DNA from: Sedimenticola sp.
Lineage (GTDB): Bacteria > Pseudomonadota > Gammaproteobacteria > Chromatiales > Chromatiaceae
DNA: 35,013 nt
Assembly: GCA_026984055.1 (NCBI GenBank)
Contig: JALSSX010000264.1
Span: 1-35,013 of the forward strand
Direction of reading: 5' to 3'
Below the pieces are notes generated by a model. It was not told the DNA's origin, did no database searches, and saw only the letters and a list, made by a program, of their open reading frames with translations. The first letter of the stretch is position 1; every line of letters starts with the position of its first letter. This document shows positions 1-9,086 of this stretch, one piece after another. The position numbers were made by a program, and so were the translations under genes.

Positions 1-1086
1 ATGCGTGAACGCCAGCGGATCCAGGCAGCCGGCTGCGTTCAGGCTGTCCAAGACAGTGTCGCCCTGATGATCTTTCACCAACAGGATCAGGATGTCGATG
101 AAATTGTCCAGAATATCGCGGATACTTACGTCGACGCGCCTTCTCACCTGTATCCGGTTCAGTAGCGTGCGCAAGACACGTTGGACGAGATGGGTGTCGG
201 CGCATGCTTCGTGCTTCGATATGCCATGCAATATTCGCGCGGTCAGCGCCAGATTCAAGCGGATATACAGCTCGATCCTCGATGATGCATGAGTGTAGTC
301 GTAATAGCGCTTCCAGTCTCCCAAGGTGTCCAGGACGCGTTGCACCCTGGCGGAACAGGTAAGACGCGGTTCGTCGATATTGCCATTCATCATGATATCG
401 AACAGGTGTCGAATCAGTTTCGGTGTCGCGGGGCAGGCACAGCTTCGAACCGAGAGCAGCGCGTTTGATCTGTCGGCCAGTTCATAGAGGCGCTGGGCAC
501 TCATCGGTCGTGGATCCAGCGGTGTGGGATCGCCTACCGACATGAGTCGGCGGGTCAGCATGAAAGGCGCAGTGCCGAGCATATAGAACGCTGTTTCAAT
601 GGGTTGTAGCCCGCCTTCGGAAACAGGGCTCCGCCGCCGTCTCGTCAGATAGGCGGGCAGGCTTACGGCGAATTTCGAGAAGAGATAGGCCCGCGCCAGG
701 TTGAAGCGCTGTGTGTCCAACCGTCTGTGAGCGATATATTTGCCACGCAACACCGCAATCAAGCGGAGCGCATCCTCCGCTGAAGGCATTGTGATCCTTA
801 GCGTTTCCACGTTCATCGGCAGGCCTTTGCGGGAATCCCGGAACGGGCAGGTTTTGTGCTCGTTTCGGGTGAGTTCATCGTATGGATAAGGGCCGGTGTT
901 TTCCTCTCCGATTTGGTGGCCGTTCCAGCAGCGTAGGGACGATATGCCGTTCCAGGCATCGAATTCAAATTCCATGTTGGGGCGTCGGTATGGCGGCGGG
1001 TGTTTTATCGAATATGCTTTCAGGGCCAGCTTGCGCAGCCGCCGGCTCTGTTTGATGTTCCGGATGATCTTCTTCTTCAGCTTCAT
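1..1086 (-). CDS. Uncharacterised protein, C-terminus cut by left edge
   Basis: An uninterrupted minus-strand frame runs from an ATG at 1086 to the window edge, giving at least 362 codons with no stop. The start is preceded by AAGGA a few bases upstream. The N-terminus is strongly basic (MKLKKKIIRNIKQSRRLRKL), followed by an acidic/aromatic stretch and then a mostly helical, Leu/Arg-rich body with Cys residues at CACP and TCS. I see no signal peptide, transmembrane segment or catalytic motif that I recognise. A second in-frame ATG at 816 is possible, but the reading frame and codon use continue smoothly upstream of it, so I prefer 1086. The 5' end lies 38 bp from a hairpin repeat. Function unknown; the existence of a gene is well supported by frame length, the product is not. 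Confidence 0.6.
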   Translation of the reverse strand, partial: MKLKKKIIRNIKQSRRLRKLALKAYSIKHPPPYRRPNMEFEFDAWNGISSLRCWNGHQIGEENTGPYPYDELTRNEHKTCPFRDSRKGLPMNVETLRITMPSAEDALRLIAVLRGKYIAHRRLDTQRFNLARAYLFSKFAVSLPAYLTRRRRSPVSEGGLQPIETAFYMLGTAPFMLTRRLMSVGDPTPLDPRPMSAQRLYELADRSNALLSVRSCACPATPKLIRHLFDIMMNGNIDEPRLTCSARVQRVLDTLGDWKRYYDYTHASSRIELYIRLNLALTARILHGISKHEACADTHLVQRVLRTLLNRIQVRRRVDVSIRDILDNFIDILILLVKDHQGDTVLDSLNAAGCLDPLAFTH

Positions 1087-1124
1087 TTTCCTTGCTCTGT
1101 CCTTGCCCGCTTGTGGAAGGCGAC

Positions 1125-1234
1125 CGCCATTTTCGATGACTGCAAGTCATTGAAAATGAAGGAACCGGGAAATCGCATTTTCTGGTTCCTTCGTTGAAAA
1201 AATCCATGGAAGGACTTTTTCAACAGCCTGTTAA
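1125..1234 (+). repeat. Hairpin repeat copy 1 (modules H3-H4-H5)
   Basis: This is a 5'-truncated copy of the family described at 23168-23336. It keeps H3 (ATTTTCGATGACT pairing with AGTCATTGAAAAT), H4 (GGAACCGGGAAAT with ATTTTCTGGTTCC, using two G-T wobbles) and H5 (GTTGAAAAA... with TTTTTCAAC). It ends in CCTG-TTAA. It separates the left-edge gene (start 1086) from the ABC exporter region. The 150 bp from 1235 to 1387 hold nothing I can identify. Confidence 0.85.
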
Positions 1235-1387
1235 ATCCGATGTCCGACTGAGCGTGGTCATGGAAGCTGTTTAGCACGAATCAGGCGCCTACGCATTGAC
1301 AGGAAGGCAAGAACCGTACATTTCTCGATGAATGGCGTGGTCATGGGCAATCGGCCCCTATCGTCTCGTTGCTGAAGATACCCGATG

Positions 1388-1452
1388 TAAAGGGCATTTC
1401 GAAAAATCGAGATGCCCGAGTGGGACGGGGATGTCCCACCATTTTCGATTGC
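1388..1452 (+). repeat. Hairpin repeat copy 2, variant head (H1'-H2' and part of H3)
   Basis: Two consecutive hairpins are visible: GGGCATTTCG/CGAGATGCCC with an AAAAAT loop, then GTGGGAC/GTCCCAC with a GGGGAT loop, followed by CATTTTCGAT. The loop and the trailing CATTTTCGAT match H2-H3 of the main family, while the stems differ but still pair. The same variant head closes the copy at 8435-8594 in the opposite orientation. It lies upstream of the ABC exporter start; 1453-1550 contains a TAGAAT (1520) that could be a -10, without a clear -35. Confidence 0.8.
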
Positions 1453-1550
1453 GTTGGTTCTCGGAAGCGCCCTTGCGGCCGAAGCCCGCGCTCTGCGCGC
1501 CCGGCACGCGGATTTCCGGTAGAATTCGCTGCTTTGCGGACGGCCCCTAC

Positions 1551-3377
1551 ATGCATTTCCGTACCAGCGATCCGGTCCATGGCGACCGGCGTGATCTCCA
1601 GAACCTGAAGTCGATGCTGCCTTTTTTGTGGGAGTATCGCGGGCGGGCGTTGTTTGCGCTGGCCTGTTTGATTCTGGCGAAGTCGGCGAACGTCGGCGTG
1701 CCATTGATCCTGAAACAGTTGGTCGACTATTTCGAGAGATCGCCGCGTGAGGCGCTGGTGCTGCCGGTGGCGCTGTTGGTGGGCTACGGCTTGTTGAAGC
1801 TGTCGTCGTCTTTGTTCAATGAATTGCGTGATGTGGTGTTCGCGCGGGTGCGCTATCGCGCCATGCGGCGTCTGTCAACCCGTGTGCTGGCGCATCTGCA
1901 CCGGCTTTCCCTGCGTTTCCATCTCGGTCGCCAGACCGGGGCGATCTCTCGCGATTTGGAACGCGGCACGCGTTCGGTCTCCACCATCATGAACTATCTG
2001 GTGTTCAGCGTGATCCCGATGTTCGTCGAGTTTGCGCTGGTGGCTTTCATCATGCTGAAGGACTACCACCTGGCGTTCACCTTGGTGACCTTCGGCACGG
2101 TGGCGGTCTATGTTGCCTTCACGCTGGCGGTGACCGAGTGGCGCATGGATTACCGGCATGCCATGAACCGTCTCGATTCCCAAGCGAATTCACAGGCGTT
2201 GGACAGCCTGATCAACTATGAGACGGTGAAGTATTTCGGCAACGAGAGGATGGAGCTGCAACGCTTCGATTCGACGTTGTCGGAATGGGAGGGGATGGCG
2301 GTGAAGAGCCAGACCTCGATGTCGCTGCTGAATTTCGGTCAGGGCGCGATCATCGCAATGGGCGTCACCGCGATCATGTTCCTCGCCGCGAACGGTGTGG
2401 TCGCTGGCGAGTTGTCGCTAGGCGATCTGGTATTACTGAACGCCTTTCTGCTGCAACTGTTCATTCCGCTGAATTTTCTTGGCATCGTCTATCGTCAGAT
2501 CAAGTATTCCCTGGCGGACATGGATCTGGTGTTCAAGCTGCTGGATACCGAGGCGGAGATACGCGACAAGCCCGGGGCGGGGCCGCTGAAGGTCGCGCGC
2601 GGCCAGGTCGATTTCGAGCGCGTCGATTTCCACTATCAGCCGGAACGCGAGATCCTGCATGAGGTGACCTTCACGCTGAAGCCGGGCCAGAAGGTCGCGG
2701 TCGTCGGCCACAGCGGCGCGGGCAAGTCGACCCTGGCGAGGCTGTTGTTCCGCTTCTACGATGTCACGGGTGGCGGCATTCGCATCGACGGCCAGGACAT
2801 CCGTGATGTCACCCAGGATAGCCTGCGCCGCGCGATCGGCATCGTGCCGCAGGATACGGTGCTATTTAATGATACGATTCGCTACAATCTGCAATACGGT
2901 CGGCTCGACGCCAGCCAGGCGGAGATCGAGCAGGCCGCCGAGCTGGCACGCATCCGCGATTTCATCGAAAGCCTGCCGGATGGTTGGGATACCCTGGTCG
3001 GCGAGCGCGGCCTGAAGCTGTCGGGTGGCGAGAAGCAGCGCGTCGCGATCGCCCGCGCGATCCTGAAGCGGCCGGTGATATTGGTGTTCGACGAGGCGAC
3101 GTCGTCGCTGGACAGCGCCACCGAGAAAGCCATCCTGAAGACCCTCGGTCAAGTCGCGGCGAACCATGCCACGCTGGTCATCGCGCATCGCCTGTCGACC
3201 ATCGTCGATGCGGATAACATCCTGGTGATGGAGGGAGGGCGGGTGATCGAATCTGGCAATCACGCTCGCCTGCTGGCAGCCGATGGCGTCTATGCGCATA
3301 TGTGGGAGCTGCAACAGTTGGAGGAACAAGAGGCCGCGATGATCGAGCGACAGGAGCAACCGCGTGAGGTTCTATAA
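1551..3377 (+). CDS. ATM1/HMT1-type ABC exporter (fused permease and ATPase)
   Basis: The 608-residue protein has the half-transporter layout: an N-terminal six-helix membrane domain (about 1-310) and a C-terminal ATPase. Visible motifs are Walker [10 protein letters not shown], signature LSGGEKQRV, Walker [14 protein letters not shown] and a downstream HRLST switch. The stretch [13 protein letters not shown] in the intracellular coupling region is typical of the ATM1/heavy-metal-tolerance branch, whose members export glutathione-linked or persulfide compounds (mitochondrial Atm1, bacterial NaAtm1). It would act as a homodimer in the inner membrane. The ATG at 1551 is chosen because it gives the usual length and avoids reading through the repeat at 1388-1452, although its ribosome site is weak. 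The 3' end overlaps cca by 14 bp, so the two are probably cotranscribed. The substrate cannot be told from the sequence. Confidence 0.9.
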   Translation: MHFRTSDPVHGDRRDLQNLKSMLPFLWEYRGRALFALACLILAKSANVGVPLILKQLVDYFERSPREALVLPVALLVGYGLLKLSSSLFNELRDVVFARVRYRAMRRLSTRVLAHLHRLSLRFHLGRQTGAISRDLERGTRSVSTIMNYLVFSVIPMFVEFALVAFIMLKDYHLAFTLVTFGTVAVYVAFTLAVTEWRMDYRHAMNRLDSQANSQALDSLINYETVKYFGNERMELQRFDSTLSEWEGMAVKSQTSMSLLNFGQGAIIAMGVTAIMFLAANGVVAGELSLGDLVLLNAFLLQLFIPLNFLGIVYRQIKYSLADMDLVFKLLDTEAEIRDKPGAGPLKVARGQVDFERVDFHYQPEREILHEVTFTLKPGQKVAVVGHSGAGKSTLARLLFRFYDVTGGGIRIDGQDIRDVTQDSLRRAIGIVPQDTVLFNDTIRYNLQYGRLDASQAEIEQAAELARIRDFIESLPDGWDTLVGERGLKLSGGEKQRVAIARAILKRPVILVFDEATSSLDSATEKAILKTLGQVAANHATLVIAHRLSTIVDADNILVMEGGRVIESGNHARLLAADGVYAHMWELQQLEEQEAAMIERQEQPREVL

Positions 3378-4503
3378 AGTTGGCGGCGCGGTGCGCGACC
3401 GGCTGCTGGGCCTGCCGCTGAAGGACACCGACTGGTTGGTGACCGGCGCGACCGAGGCCGGGATGCTTGCCGCCGGCTTCAGGCGCGCCGACGCCGATGC
3501 CGATTTTCCGGTCTTTCTGCACCCCGAAAGCGGCGAGGAATACGCGCTGGCGCGACGCGAGACCAAGGCCGGCAGCGGCTATCGCGGATTTTGTGTCGAG
3601 GCCGGCCCGGATGTCACCGTGGAAGAGGATCTGAAGCGCCGCGACCTGACCATCAACGCCATCGCGGAGGCCGACGATGGCGCGCTGATCGATCCGTTCG
3701 ACGGTCAGCGTGATCTGCGCGAGGGCTGGTTGCGGCATGTCTCGCCGGCCTTCGTCGAGGATCCCTTGCGGGTATTGCGCGTCGCGCGCTTTGCCGCGCG
3801 GCTCGGCGAGTACGGTTTCCGCATCGCGCATCCGACCTGGAGGTTGATCGAAAGTATGGTGGCCGCCGGCGAATTGAAAACATTGACGCCGGAGCGCGTA
3901 TGGTGCGAGACGCGTCGCGCGATGGCCGATGCCCAGCCATGGCGGTATATCGAAACCTTGCGCCGCAGTGGCGCGCTGCGACAGTTGATGCCAGAGCTGG
4001 CTGCGGTATTGGCGGACGGCTCGGTGCATGCTGGCGGGCTGGATGCGGCGTCGATCACGGCGTTGAAGCGCGTCGCGAGGGCTGGTGGATCGGCGGCGTT
4101 GCGCATTGCGGTATTGTTTGTCGCGATCGGCCGTGATCCGCGCGCGATCGCGCGTCTGTGTCGTCGATGGCGGATGGACAAGGCCAGTTGCGAGATGTGG
4201 CGCTTGCTGGCCGGGGCGGTGACGGGTTTCGATGTGCTGGATATGGATGATGCGCCAGCCGTGCTGGTGTTCCTCGACGGACTTGGCGGTTTTCGCGACA
4301 AACGGCGCATGGAAGCGGTTTTCGCCGGGCTGCGCGCGCTGTATCCTGGACGCGAAGCCGATATCGATAGGCTGCAACGCCTGCATGCCGTGGCGGCCGC
4401 CGTGAACGGCGCGGCATTCGCCGCCGCCGGGCTGCGTGGCGATGCCATCGCCAGCGCGATACACGATGCCCGCCTGCGGGCGATCCGGCAAGCGGATCGG
4501 TGA
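3364..4503 (+). CDS. cca: CCA tRNA nucleotidyltransferase
   Basis: This adds or repairs the 3' CCA of tRNAs in the cytoplasm using CTP and ATP. The 379-residue protein begins [16 protein letters not shown] with the catalytic carboxylates D21 and D23 (KDTDWLVTG), followed by DFPVFLHP, the [10 protein letters not shown] motif and the [15 protein letters not shown] region typical of gammaproteobacterial Cca. The start is GTG at 3364, inside the end of the exporter gene. The E. coli multifunctional enzyme (412 residues) has a C-terminal HD phosphohydrolase domain. Here the corresponding part (about 240-300, [13 protein letters not shown]) lacks the His-Asp metal ligands and the protein is about 30 residues shorter, so phosphatase activity is probably absent. 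CCA-adding activity is confidently inferred. Confidence 0.93.
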   Translation: MRFYKVGGAVRDRLLGLPLKDTDWLVTGATEAGMLAAGFRRADADADFPVFLHPESGEEYALARRETKAGSGYRGFCVEAGPDVTVEEDLKRRDLTINAIAEADDGALIDPFDGQRDLREGWLRHVSPAFVEDPLRVLRVARFAARLGEYGFRIAHPTWRLIESMVAAGELKTLTPERVWCETRRAMADAQPWRYIETLRRSGALRQLMPELAAVLADGSVHAGGLDAASITALKRVARAGGSAALRIAVLFVAIGRDPRAIARLCRRWRMDKASCEMWRLLAGAVTGFDVLDMDDAPAVLVFLDGLGGFRDKRRMEAVFAGLRALYPGREADIDRLQRLHAVAAAVNGAAFAAAGLRGDAIASAIHDARLRAIRQADR

Positions 4504-4558
4504 CAGTGGCGGGTCAGCCCGCCACGCTACGGCCAGGCAAGCATCCGACGTAACGGCT

Positions 4559-5227
4559 TCATTTCCGAATGGTTCCGATTGCCCCGTCATCCAAGAGGGG
4601 GTTCAGCAATGGCCAGACGTTTTCCAGTATCCTCGGTTGCGCGGAAACGTTGGGGTGGAGTCCGTCGGCCTGCATCTTGTCGAAATCATCGGCGATGCCG
4701 TCGAGCAGAAAGGGTAGCAGCGGGATCTTCTTGCGGTCGGCGATTTCGTGGTAGATCCGGGCGAAGCGTCGGGTGTAGGTGGGGCCGTAGTTCGGCGGTA
4801 ATCGCATGCCGACCAGCAACACCTTCGCGCCGGCGTCCTTCGCCAGCTCGATCATCGTCGAGAGCTTGGCTTTCATGTGTTTCAGCGGGAGTCCTCGCAG
4901 GCCGTCGTTGGCGCCCAGCTCCAGGATGACGATAGCCGGTTTCACGCGTTGCAGCGCTTCGGGCAGGCGGCTCAGGCCGCCCTGGGTGGTTTCACCGCTG
5001 ACGCTGGCGTTGACGACCGTGATGCCACGCGCCTTCAGTCTGTCGCGCAACAACGCGACCCAACCTCGGTCGCGCGGGATGCCGTAGGCGGCGCTCAGGC
5101 TGTCGCCCCACACCAGCAGGGTCGGCGCGGCGCCCGCCGGCGGGGCGGAACCCAGGGTCAGGGCCGGTATCAGGAGCGATGCCAACAGGCCGGTCGTTCG
5201 TTGCCACAAGTCGGTATAGTGAGACAT
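4559..5227 (-). CDS. tesA: Multifunctional acyl-CoA thioesterase/lysophospholipase, SGNH family
   Basis: The 222-residue protein is a periplasmic SGNH hydrolase of the TesA (thioesterase I/protease I/lysophospholipase L1) type. A signal peptide (residues 1-34, ending AGAA-PT) precedes block I WGDSLS with nucleophile Ser43, an oxyanion Gly/Asn in GAND (N107) and the catalytic DGLHP with Asp188 and His191. The frame stays open far upstream, antisense to ybbA, but ATG 5227 gives a proper signal peptide and family length. It diverges from ybbA with only 24 bp between starts, the arrangement conserved in E. coli and relatives. It converges with cca, leaving 55 bp between the two genes. Confidence 0.92.
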   Translation of the reverse strand: MSHYTDLWQRTTGLLASLLIPALTLGSAPPAGAAPTLLVWGDSLSAAYGIPRDRGWVALLRDRLKARGITVVNASVSGETTQGGLSRLPEALQRVKPAIVILELGANDGLRGLPLKHMKAKLSTMIELAKDAGAKVLLVGMRLPPNYGPTYTRRFARIYHEIADRKKIPLLPFLLDGIADDFDKMQADGLHPNVSAQPRILENVWPLLNPLLDDGAIGTIRK

Positions 5228-5251
5228 TGGTATCCGCCATCGGGAAGCAAG

Positions 5252-5953
5252 GTGACCTTGGATTATCTCATCGAAGCACGGCAATTGTGCAAACAGGTGC
5301 GCAACGGCGAGCAATGGTTGACGCTGTTGCGGGATGTCGATCTGGGCATTCGCCAGGGCGAGGTGGTGGCGATCGTCGGGGCATCGGGTTCCGGGAAGTC
5401 GACCTTGCTGGGGTTGCTTGCCGGTCTGGATGTGGCGACGCGTGGGGAGGCGCGCCTGCTCGGCGAATCGCTCGGTGCGCTGGACGAGGACGAACGCGCG
5501 CGGTTGCGCGCCGGTCGTGTCGGTTTTGTCTTTCAGTCTTTTCAACTTCTCGCCGGTCTGACCGCGCTGGAGAATGTGATAGCGCCCCTGGAGCTGTTGC
5601 CCAGGGACGATGAACGCCGTGGCGATCCCGAGGCGCTGGCGCGCGCGGCGCTTGCCGAGGTCGGCTTGAACGAGCGCTTGCGGCATTTCCCGAATCAACT
5701 TTCTGGCGGCGAGCAGCAACGTGTCGCCTTGGCGCGGGCCTTCGTCGTGCGTCCGGCGGTGTTGTTCGCCGACGAGCCGACCGGAAATCTCGATGCGCGT
5801 ACCGGCGCGAGGGTCATCGATCTGCTGTTCGATTTGCAGCGCGAGCGTGGCGTGACGCTGGTGCTGGTGACTCACGATGAGTCGTTGGCGGGACGTTGTG
5901 ATCGGTGTTATCTGTTGACCGATGGCCGGCTGAGCGGCGAGGCGGGGCGATGA
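5252..5953 (+). CDS. ybbA: ABC transporter ATP-binding protein YbbA
   Basis: The 233-residue ATPase of the LolD/MacB-like class has Walker A GASGSGKST (43-51), Q-loop FQSFQL, signature LSGGEQQRVALARA, Walker B VLFADEPTGNLD and the switch His in VTHD. It would energise the permease encoded immediately downstream; its stop overlaps the ybbP start (ATGA). I chose GTG at 5252, close after GGGAAG, because it gives the family length; TTG at 5258 is an alternative. The tesA-ybbA-ybbP neighbourhood supports orthology with E. coli YbbA. The transported substrate of YbbAP is not securely known. Confidence 0.9.
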   Translation: MTLDYLIEARQLCKQVRNGEQWLTLLRDVDLGIRQGEVVAIVGASGSGKSTLLGLLAGLDVATRGEARLLGESLGALDEDERARLRAGRVGFVFQSFQLLAGLTALENVIAPLELLPRDDERRGDPEALARAALAEVGLNERLRHFPNQLSGGEQQRVALARAFVVRPAVLFADEPTGNLDARTGARVIDLLFDLQRERGVTLVLVTHDESLAGRCDRCYLLTDGRLSGEAGR

Positions 5954-8418
5954 TTCGTCAGCTTGTTCGGGATTGGCGATCCAGCGAGATGCGCTTGCTG
6001 TTGCTGGCGCTGGTCGTCGCGGTGACGGCGGTGACCGCCGTCGACTTCTTCGCTGACCGCATCGACCGGGCGATACGCGCCCGGGCGACCGCGCTGTTTG
6101 GCGCGGATCTGGTCGTCACCTCGTCGCGTCCGGTGTCGCCGGCGTCTTTCGCGCTGGCCGAAAAGCTTGGCTTGAAGTCGGTGTCGACGGTTGCTTTTCC
6201 CAGCATCGCGCTGGCCGGGGACGCAAGCCTGCTGGTGAAGGTCGAGGCCGTTGGCGAGGGCTATCCGCCGCGAGGCAGGTTGGAGGTCAGTGATGATCCG
6301 GAGCGCCCCGGTCAGCCTGTCGAGGGCATTCCAGCGGCGGGCGAGGCGTGGGTCGAGGCGCGTGTATTGCACCGCCTGGGCTTGAAGCTGGGCGACAGCT
6401 TGTCGCTGGGTGATAGCCGTTTCGTCGTCAGCCGCTTGATCACCTTCCAGGCGGATGCCGGTGGTAGCGTATTTCAGGTGGCGCCGCGCCTGATGATCGC
6501 CCTGTCTGCGCTGCCGGCGACCGGGCTGCTGACGCCGATGAGCCGCGCGCGCCATAAGTTGCTGGTTGCCGGTGAGGCGTCGGCGGTGACGGATTTCCGC
6601 GCGGCGGTGAAGCCCGGGCTGAAGCGCTGGGAAGGACTTCGGAGCGTCGATGACGGGCGTCCGGAGATCAGCGCCGCGCTGGATCGCGCCACGCGGTTCA
6701 TGCGTCTGGCGTCCATCCTGACCATTGTGCTGGCTGGTGCGGCGGTGGCGCTGGCGATTCGTGCCTTCGGTCGGGTCGAGAGCCGTCGTGTCGCGATCTG
6801 GCGCGGCCTGGGGGCGACGCGCACGTGGATACGGCGGTACTATCTGCGTCGTCTGGCGGTGCTGGTATTGCTCGCGACCGGGGTCGGCGGCGCGCTGGGT
6901 TTCGTGGCGCAGTTCGGGCTTGCCGGGCTGCTCGGCGACTGGCTCGGCGTGCCACTGCCCGGCGCCAGCGCGTGGCCGTTGTTTGCGGGTCTGGTCACTG
7001 CGTTGCTGAGCTTGTTCGGCTTCGCGCTGCCGCCGTTGCTGGCATTGTCGCGTACGTCGCCGATGCGGGTTCTGCGCGCCGATGCCCAGCCGGTGTTGCC
7101 GAGCGTCTGGCTGAGCCTGGCGAGCATGTCGCTGGCAAGCTTCGCTTTTCTCGTCTGGCAAGCCGGCGGCCCGCGTCTCGCCGGGCTGGTTTTCGCTGGC
7201 GTGCTGGCGGTCGTCGTGGCGATGTTCCTGGCGGCCTGGTCGCTGGCGGCGGTGGCCAGGCGTTTCGCCATGGGGCGCGCCGCTGGCTGGCGTCTGGGGG
7301 TTGCGAACATCGTCCGCTATCGGCGCCGCTCAGCCTTGCTGATGGCGGCTTTCGGCGTGGCGTTTCTGGTGTTGGTGTTGCTTGGCGGGGTGCGCGAGGA
7401 TCTGATCGACACTTGGCGAAGCAGCCTGCCTGAGGACGCGCCGAATCACTTTCTGGTGAATATCCAGCGGCACGAACTGCCCAATCTGCGGGCCTTCCTG
7501 CGCCAGCGCGGCATTCAGCGGTTTCGTCTCTACCCGATGGTGCGTGGTCGTCTGCTGTGGCGCGATGGCAAGCCGATCGGGTCGGCCGACTATTCTGGCG
7601 AGCGCGCGAAACGCCTGGTCAGTCGCGAGTTCTTTCTGTCGGCGGCCGAGGCGTTGCCGACGGCGAACAAGCTGATCGCTGGACGTTGGCCGGTGGCGGG
7701 CGAGACATCGGGCTTCTCGGTGGAGAGCGGCATCGCCGAGACCTTGGGGCTGGGGCTGGGCGATGTCCTGGGTTTCGACATCGCCGGGCGAAGGTTGCGC
7801 CTGCCGATCACCAGCCTGCGCGAGGTGCAATGGGATTCGATGCAGCCGAACTTCTTCGTCATGACGCATCCCGATGCATTGAAGGCGTTTGCCAAGAGCT
7901 ATATCACCAGCGTATATGTCGCCGATGGCGATGCGGCCTTCACCACCGATCTGGTGCGTCGTTTTCCGGCGGTGACCGATCTGGATGTGCGCGTCCTGCT
8001 GACGCGGATCCGGCGGATTATCTCGCGGGTCTCGGCGGCGGTGGAGTTTGTCTTTGGCTTCAGCCTGCTTGCCGGCATTGCCGTGCTGCTCGCCGCGATC
8101 CAGACTCAACGCGCCGAGCGTCGTCAGGAGATTGCCGTGCTGAAGACCCTCGGCGCCAGCCGTCGCCAGCTACAGGCGGCGGTGGCCAGCGAGTTCCTGT
8201 TGCTCGGCGCATTGGCCGGGTTTCTCGGCAGCGGCCTGGCCGTACTGGGTGGCTGGCTGCTGGCCAGCCAGGTATTCGATCTGGATTACCAGCCGCCGCT
8301 GCTGTCGTGGCTGGCTGGTACCGGCCTTGGTGCATTGCTGCTGGGTGGCATCGGTTGGTGGGTGGTGCGTGGCATTGTGCGTGTCAGCCCGGCGCGGTTG
8401 TTGCGGGAGATGCGTTGA
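5950..8418 (+). CDS. ybbP: ABC transporter permease YbbP (FtsX/MacB-type)
   Basis: The 822-residue inner-membrane permease has the duplicated FtsX layout. There is one N-terminal helix (about 14-30), a large periplasmic domain, a group of helices (about 260-480), a second periplasmic domain, and three final helices (about 700-815) around FSLLAGIAVLLAAIQTQRAERRQEIAVLKTLGASRRQL. The last piece is the classical FtsX-domain signature with the coupling helix. The start is ATG 5950, overlapping the ybbA stop by 4 bp, so translation is probably coupled. Together with YbbA it should form a mechanotransmission-type ABC complex rather than a conventional importer. A hairpin repeat begins 16 bp after its stop. 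Confidence 0.9.
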   Translation: MIRQLVRDWRSSEMRLLLLALVVAVTAVTAVDFFADRIDRAIRARATALFGADLVVTSSRPVSPASFALAEKLGLKSVSTVAFPSIALAGDASLLVKVEAVGEGYPPRGRLEVSDDPERPGQPVEGIPAAGEAWVEARVLHRLGLKLGDSLSLGDSRFVVSRLITFQADAGGSVFQVAPRLMIALSALPATGLLTPMSRARHKLLVAGEASAVTDFRAAVKPGLKRWEGLRSVDDGRPEISAALDRATRFMRLASILTIVLAGAAVALAIRAFGRVESRRVAIWRGLGATRTWIRRYYLRRLAVLVLLATGVGGALGFVAQFGLAGLLGDWLGVPLPGASAWPLFAGLVTALLSLFGFALPPLLALSRTSPMRVLRADAQPVLPSVWLSLASMSLASFAFLVWQAGGPRLAGLVFAGVLAVVVAMFLAAWSLAAVARRFAMGRAAGWRLGVANIVRYRRRSALLMAAFGVAFLVLVLLGGVREDLIDTWRSSLPEDAPNHFLVNIQRHELPNLRAFLRQRGIQRFRLYPMVRGRLLWRDGKPIGSADYSGERAKRLVSREFFLSAAEALPTANKLIAGRWPVAGETSGFSVESGIAETLGLGLGDVLGFDIAGRRLRLPITSLREVQWDSMQPNFFVMTHPDALKAFAKSYITSVYVADGDAAFTTDLVRRFPAVTDLDVRVLLTRIRRIISRVSAAVEFVFGFSLLAGIAVLLAAIQTQRAERRQEIAVLKTLGASRRQLQAAVASEFLLLGALAGFLGSGLAVLGGWLLASQVFDLDYQPPLLSWLAGTGLGALLLGGIGWWVVRGIVRVSPARLLREMR

Positions 8419-8434
8419 TGATGTTGGCTGAGGC

Positions 8435-8594
8435 TACAGCAGGCTGTTGAAGCAGTCCTTCCATGGACTTTTTCAACGACGGAACCGGAAAATGCGATCT
8501 TCTTTTTGCTCATATTTTCCATCACTTATCGTGATCGAAAAGGGTGGGACATCTCTGTCTCACCCGGGCATCGCGATTTTTCGAGATGCCCTAA
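8435..8594 (-). repeat. Hairpin repeat copy 3, full chain with variant head
   Basis: Read on the minus strand this copy has the variant head H1' (GGGCATCTCG/CGCGATGCCC), H2' (GTGAGAC/GTCCCAC, one mismatch), H3, a diverged H4 and H5 (GTTGAAAAAGTCC with a GCAGTCC-containing partner arm). In H3 the inner stem is ATCAC/GTGAT instead of ATGAC/GTCAT, a paired change. The outer end at 8591 is CTAA. It follows ybbP directly and could act as a transcript end; it also lies just before the 8618 gene. Confidence 0.8.
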
Positions 8595-8617
8595 TAATGT
8601 ATTGGGAGGCTGGCGGG

Positions 8618-8956
8618 ATGTTCGACTGGAATAATGTACTGAAACATTGGGGTGGACCCGATTTCGACGACCGTTTCAAGCGGGCGGTCAAGGCTGTCGA
8701 TCCGAGACTGTTGCCATTGCAGGCGGGACTTTCGCAAGGAAGTCAAGCCCTGGATACGGGCATTCAGGCGGTGATGTTGCGCAAGGAGAAGACGGGCGAC
8801 GCTCTGAAGATCAAGGCCGGTATCTTCTACAAGAGTATCATCACCGGTTGCGGTTGCGCGGACGATCCCACGCCCGTCGATGAGCTGAACGAATATTGCG
8901 AGGTGGAGTTCGAGATCGACGCGGCCAGCGGCGAGGCGAGGGTGCGTTTGTTGTAG
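8618..8956 (+). CDS. Small soluble protein of unknown function with CGC-containing motif
   Basis: The 112-residue product starts at ATG 8618, with GGGAGG about 8 bases upstream. An in-frame ATG at 8597 lies before that ribosome site and is rejected. The middle holds a conserved-looking block, GIFYKSIITGCGCADDPTPVDE, followed by another Cys in NEYCEV, and the C-terminus looks like beta strands. No signal peptide or membrane segment is visible. Similar small proteins are often carried in databases under an improbable glucosamine-fructose-6-phosphate aminotransferase label; that is from memory and nothing in this sequence supports that enzyme. The three cysteines might bind metal or an Fe-S centre, but the spacing is not a motif I can assign. 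Confidence 0.75.
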   Translation: MFDWNNVLKHWGGPDFDDRFKRAVKAVDPRLLPLQAGLSQGSQALDTGIQAVMLRKEKTGDALKIKAGIFYKSIITGCGCADDPTPVDELNEYCEVEFEIDAASGEARVRLL

Positions 8957-8983
8957 CGCAGGCCGTGCCGCTGTCAAACATTT

Positions 8984-9050
8984 GGCCTCGGACATCCCGC
9001 GCCGAACCACGGACGATTTTCATGACGGCGGGGGCGTTTCCATCATGACC
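8984..9050. repeat. Half copy of palindromic repeat family 3
   Basis: This intergenic segment, in the space between the 3' ends of the 8618 gene and the hemerythrin gene, matches both arms of the palindrome at 20234-20360. Forward, CCTCGGACATC-CGCG...CACGG corresponds to the right arm (CCTCAGACATCTCGCG...CACGG). Reverse-complemented, CATGATGGAAAC and CGCCGTCATGAA are identical to blocks of the left arm. Confidence 0.65.
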
Positions 9051-9086
9051 GCTCGCTGGTCCGCGCGCCTCACCGGATACCGATCC

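Noticed and set aside
1250-1344. 12-bp direct repeat GCGTGGTCATGG at 1250 and 1333
   Set aside because: Short, single pair, no associated symmetry or promoter; could be chance.
3178-4590. 470-residue open frame on the minus strand across cca
   Set aside because: Composition (Arg/Ala/Gln/Pro rich) and complete overlap with cca show it to be a shadow frame.
5228-5875. N-terminal extension of tesA antisense to ybbA
   Set aside because: The extension precedes the signal peptide and overlaps ybbA entirely; ATG 5227 gives the correct TesA precursor.
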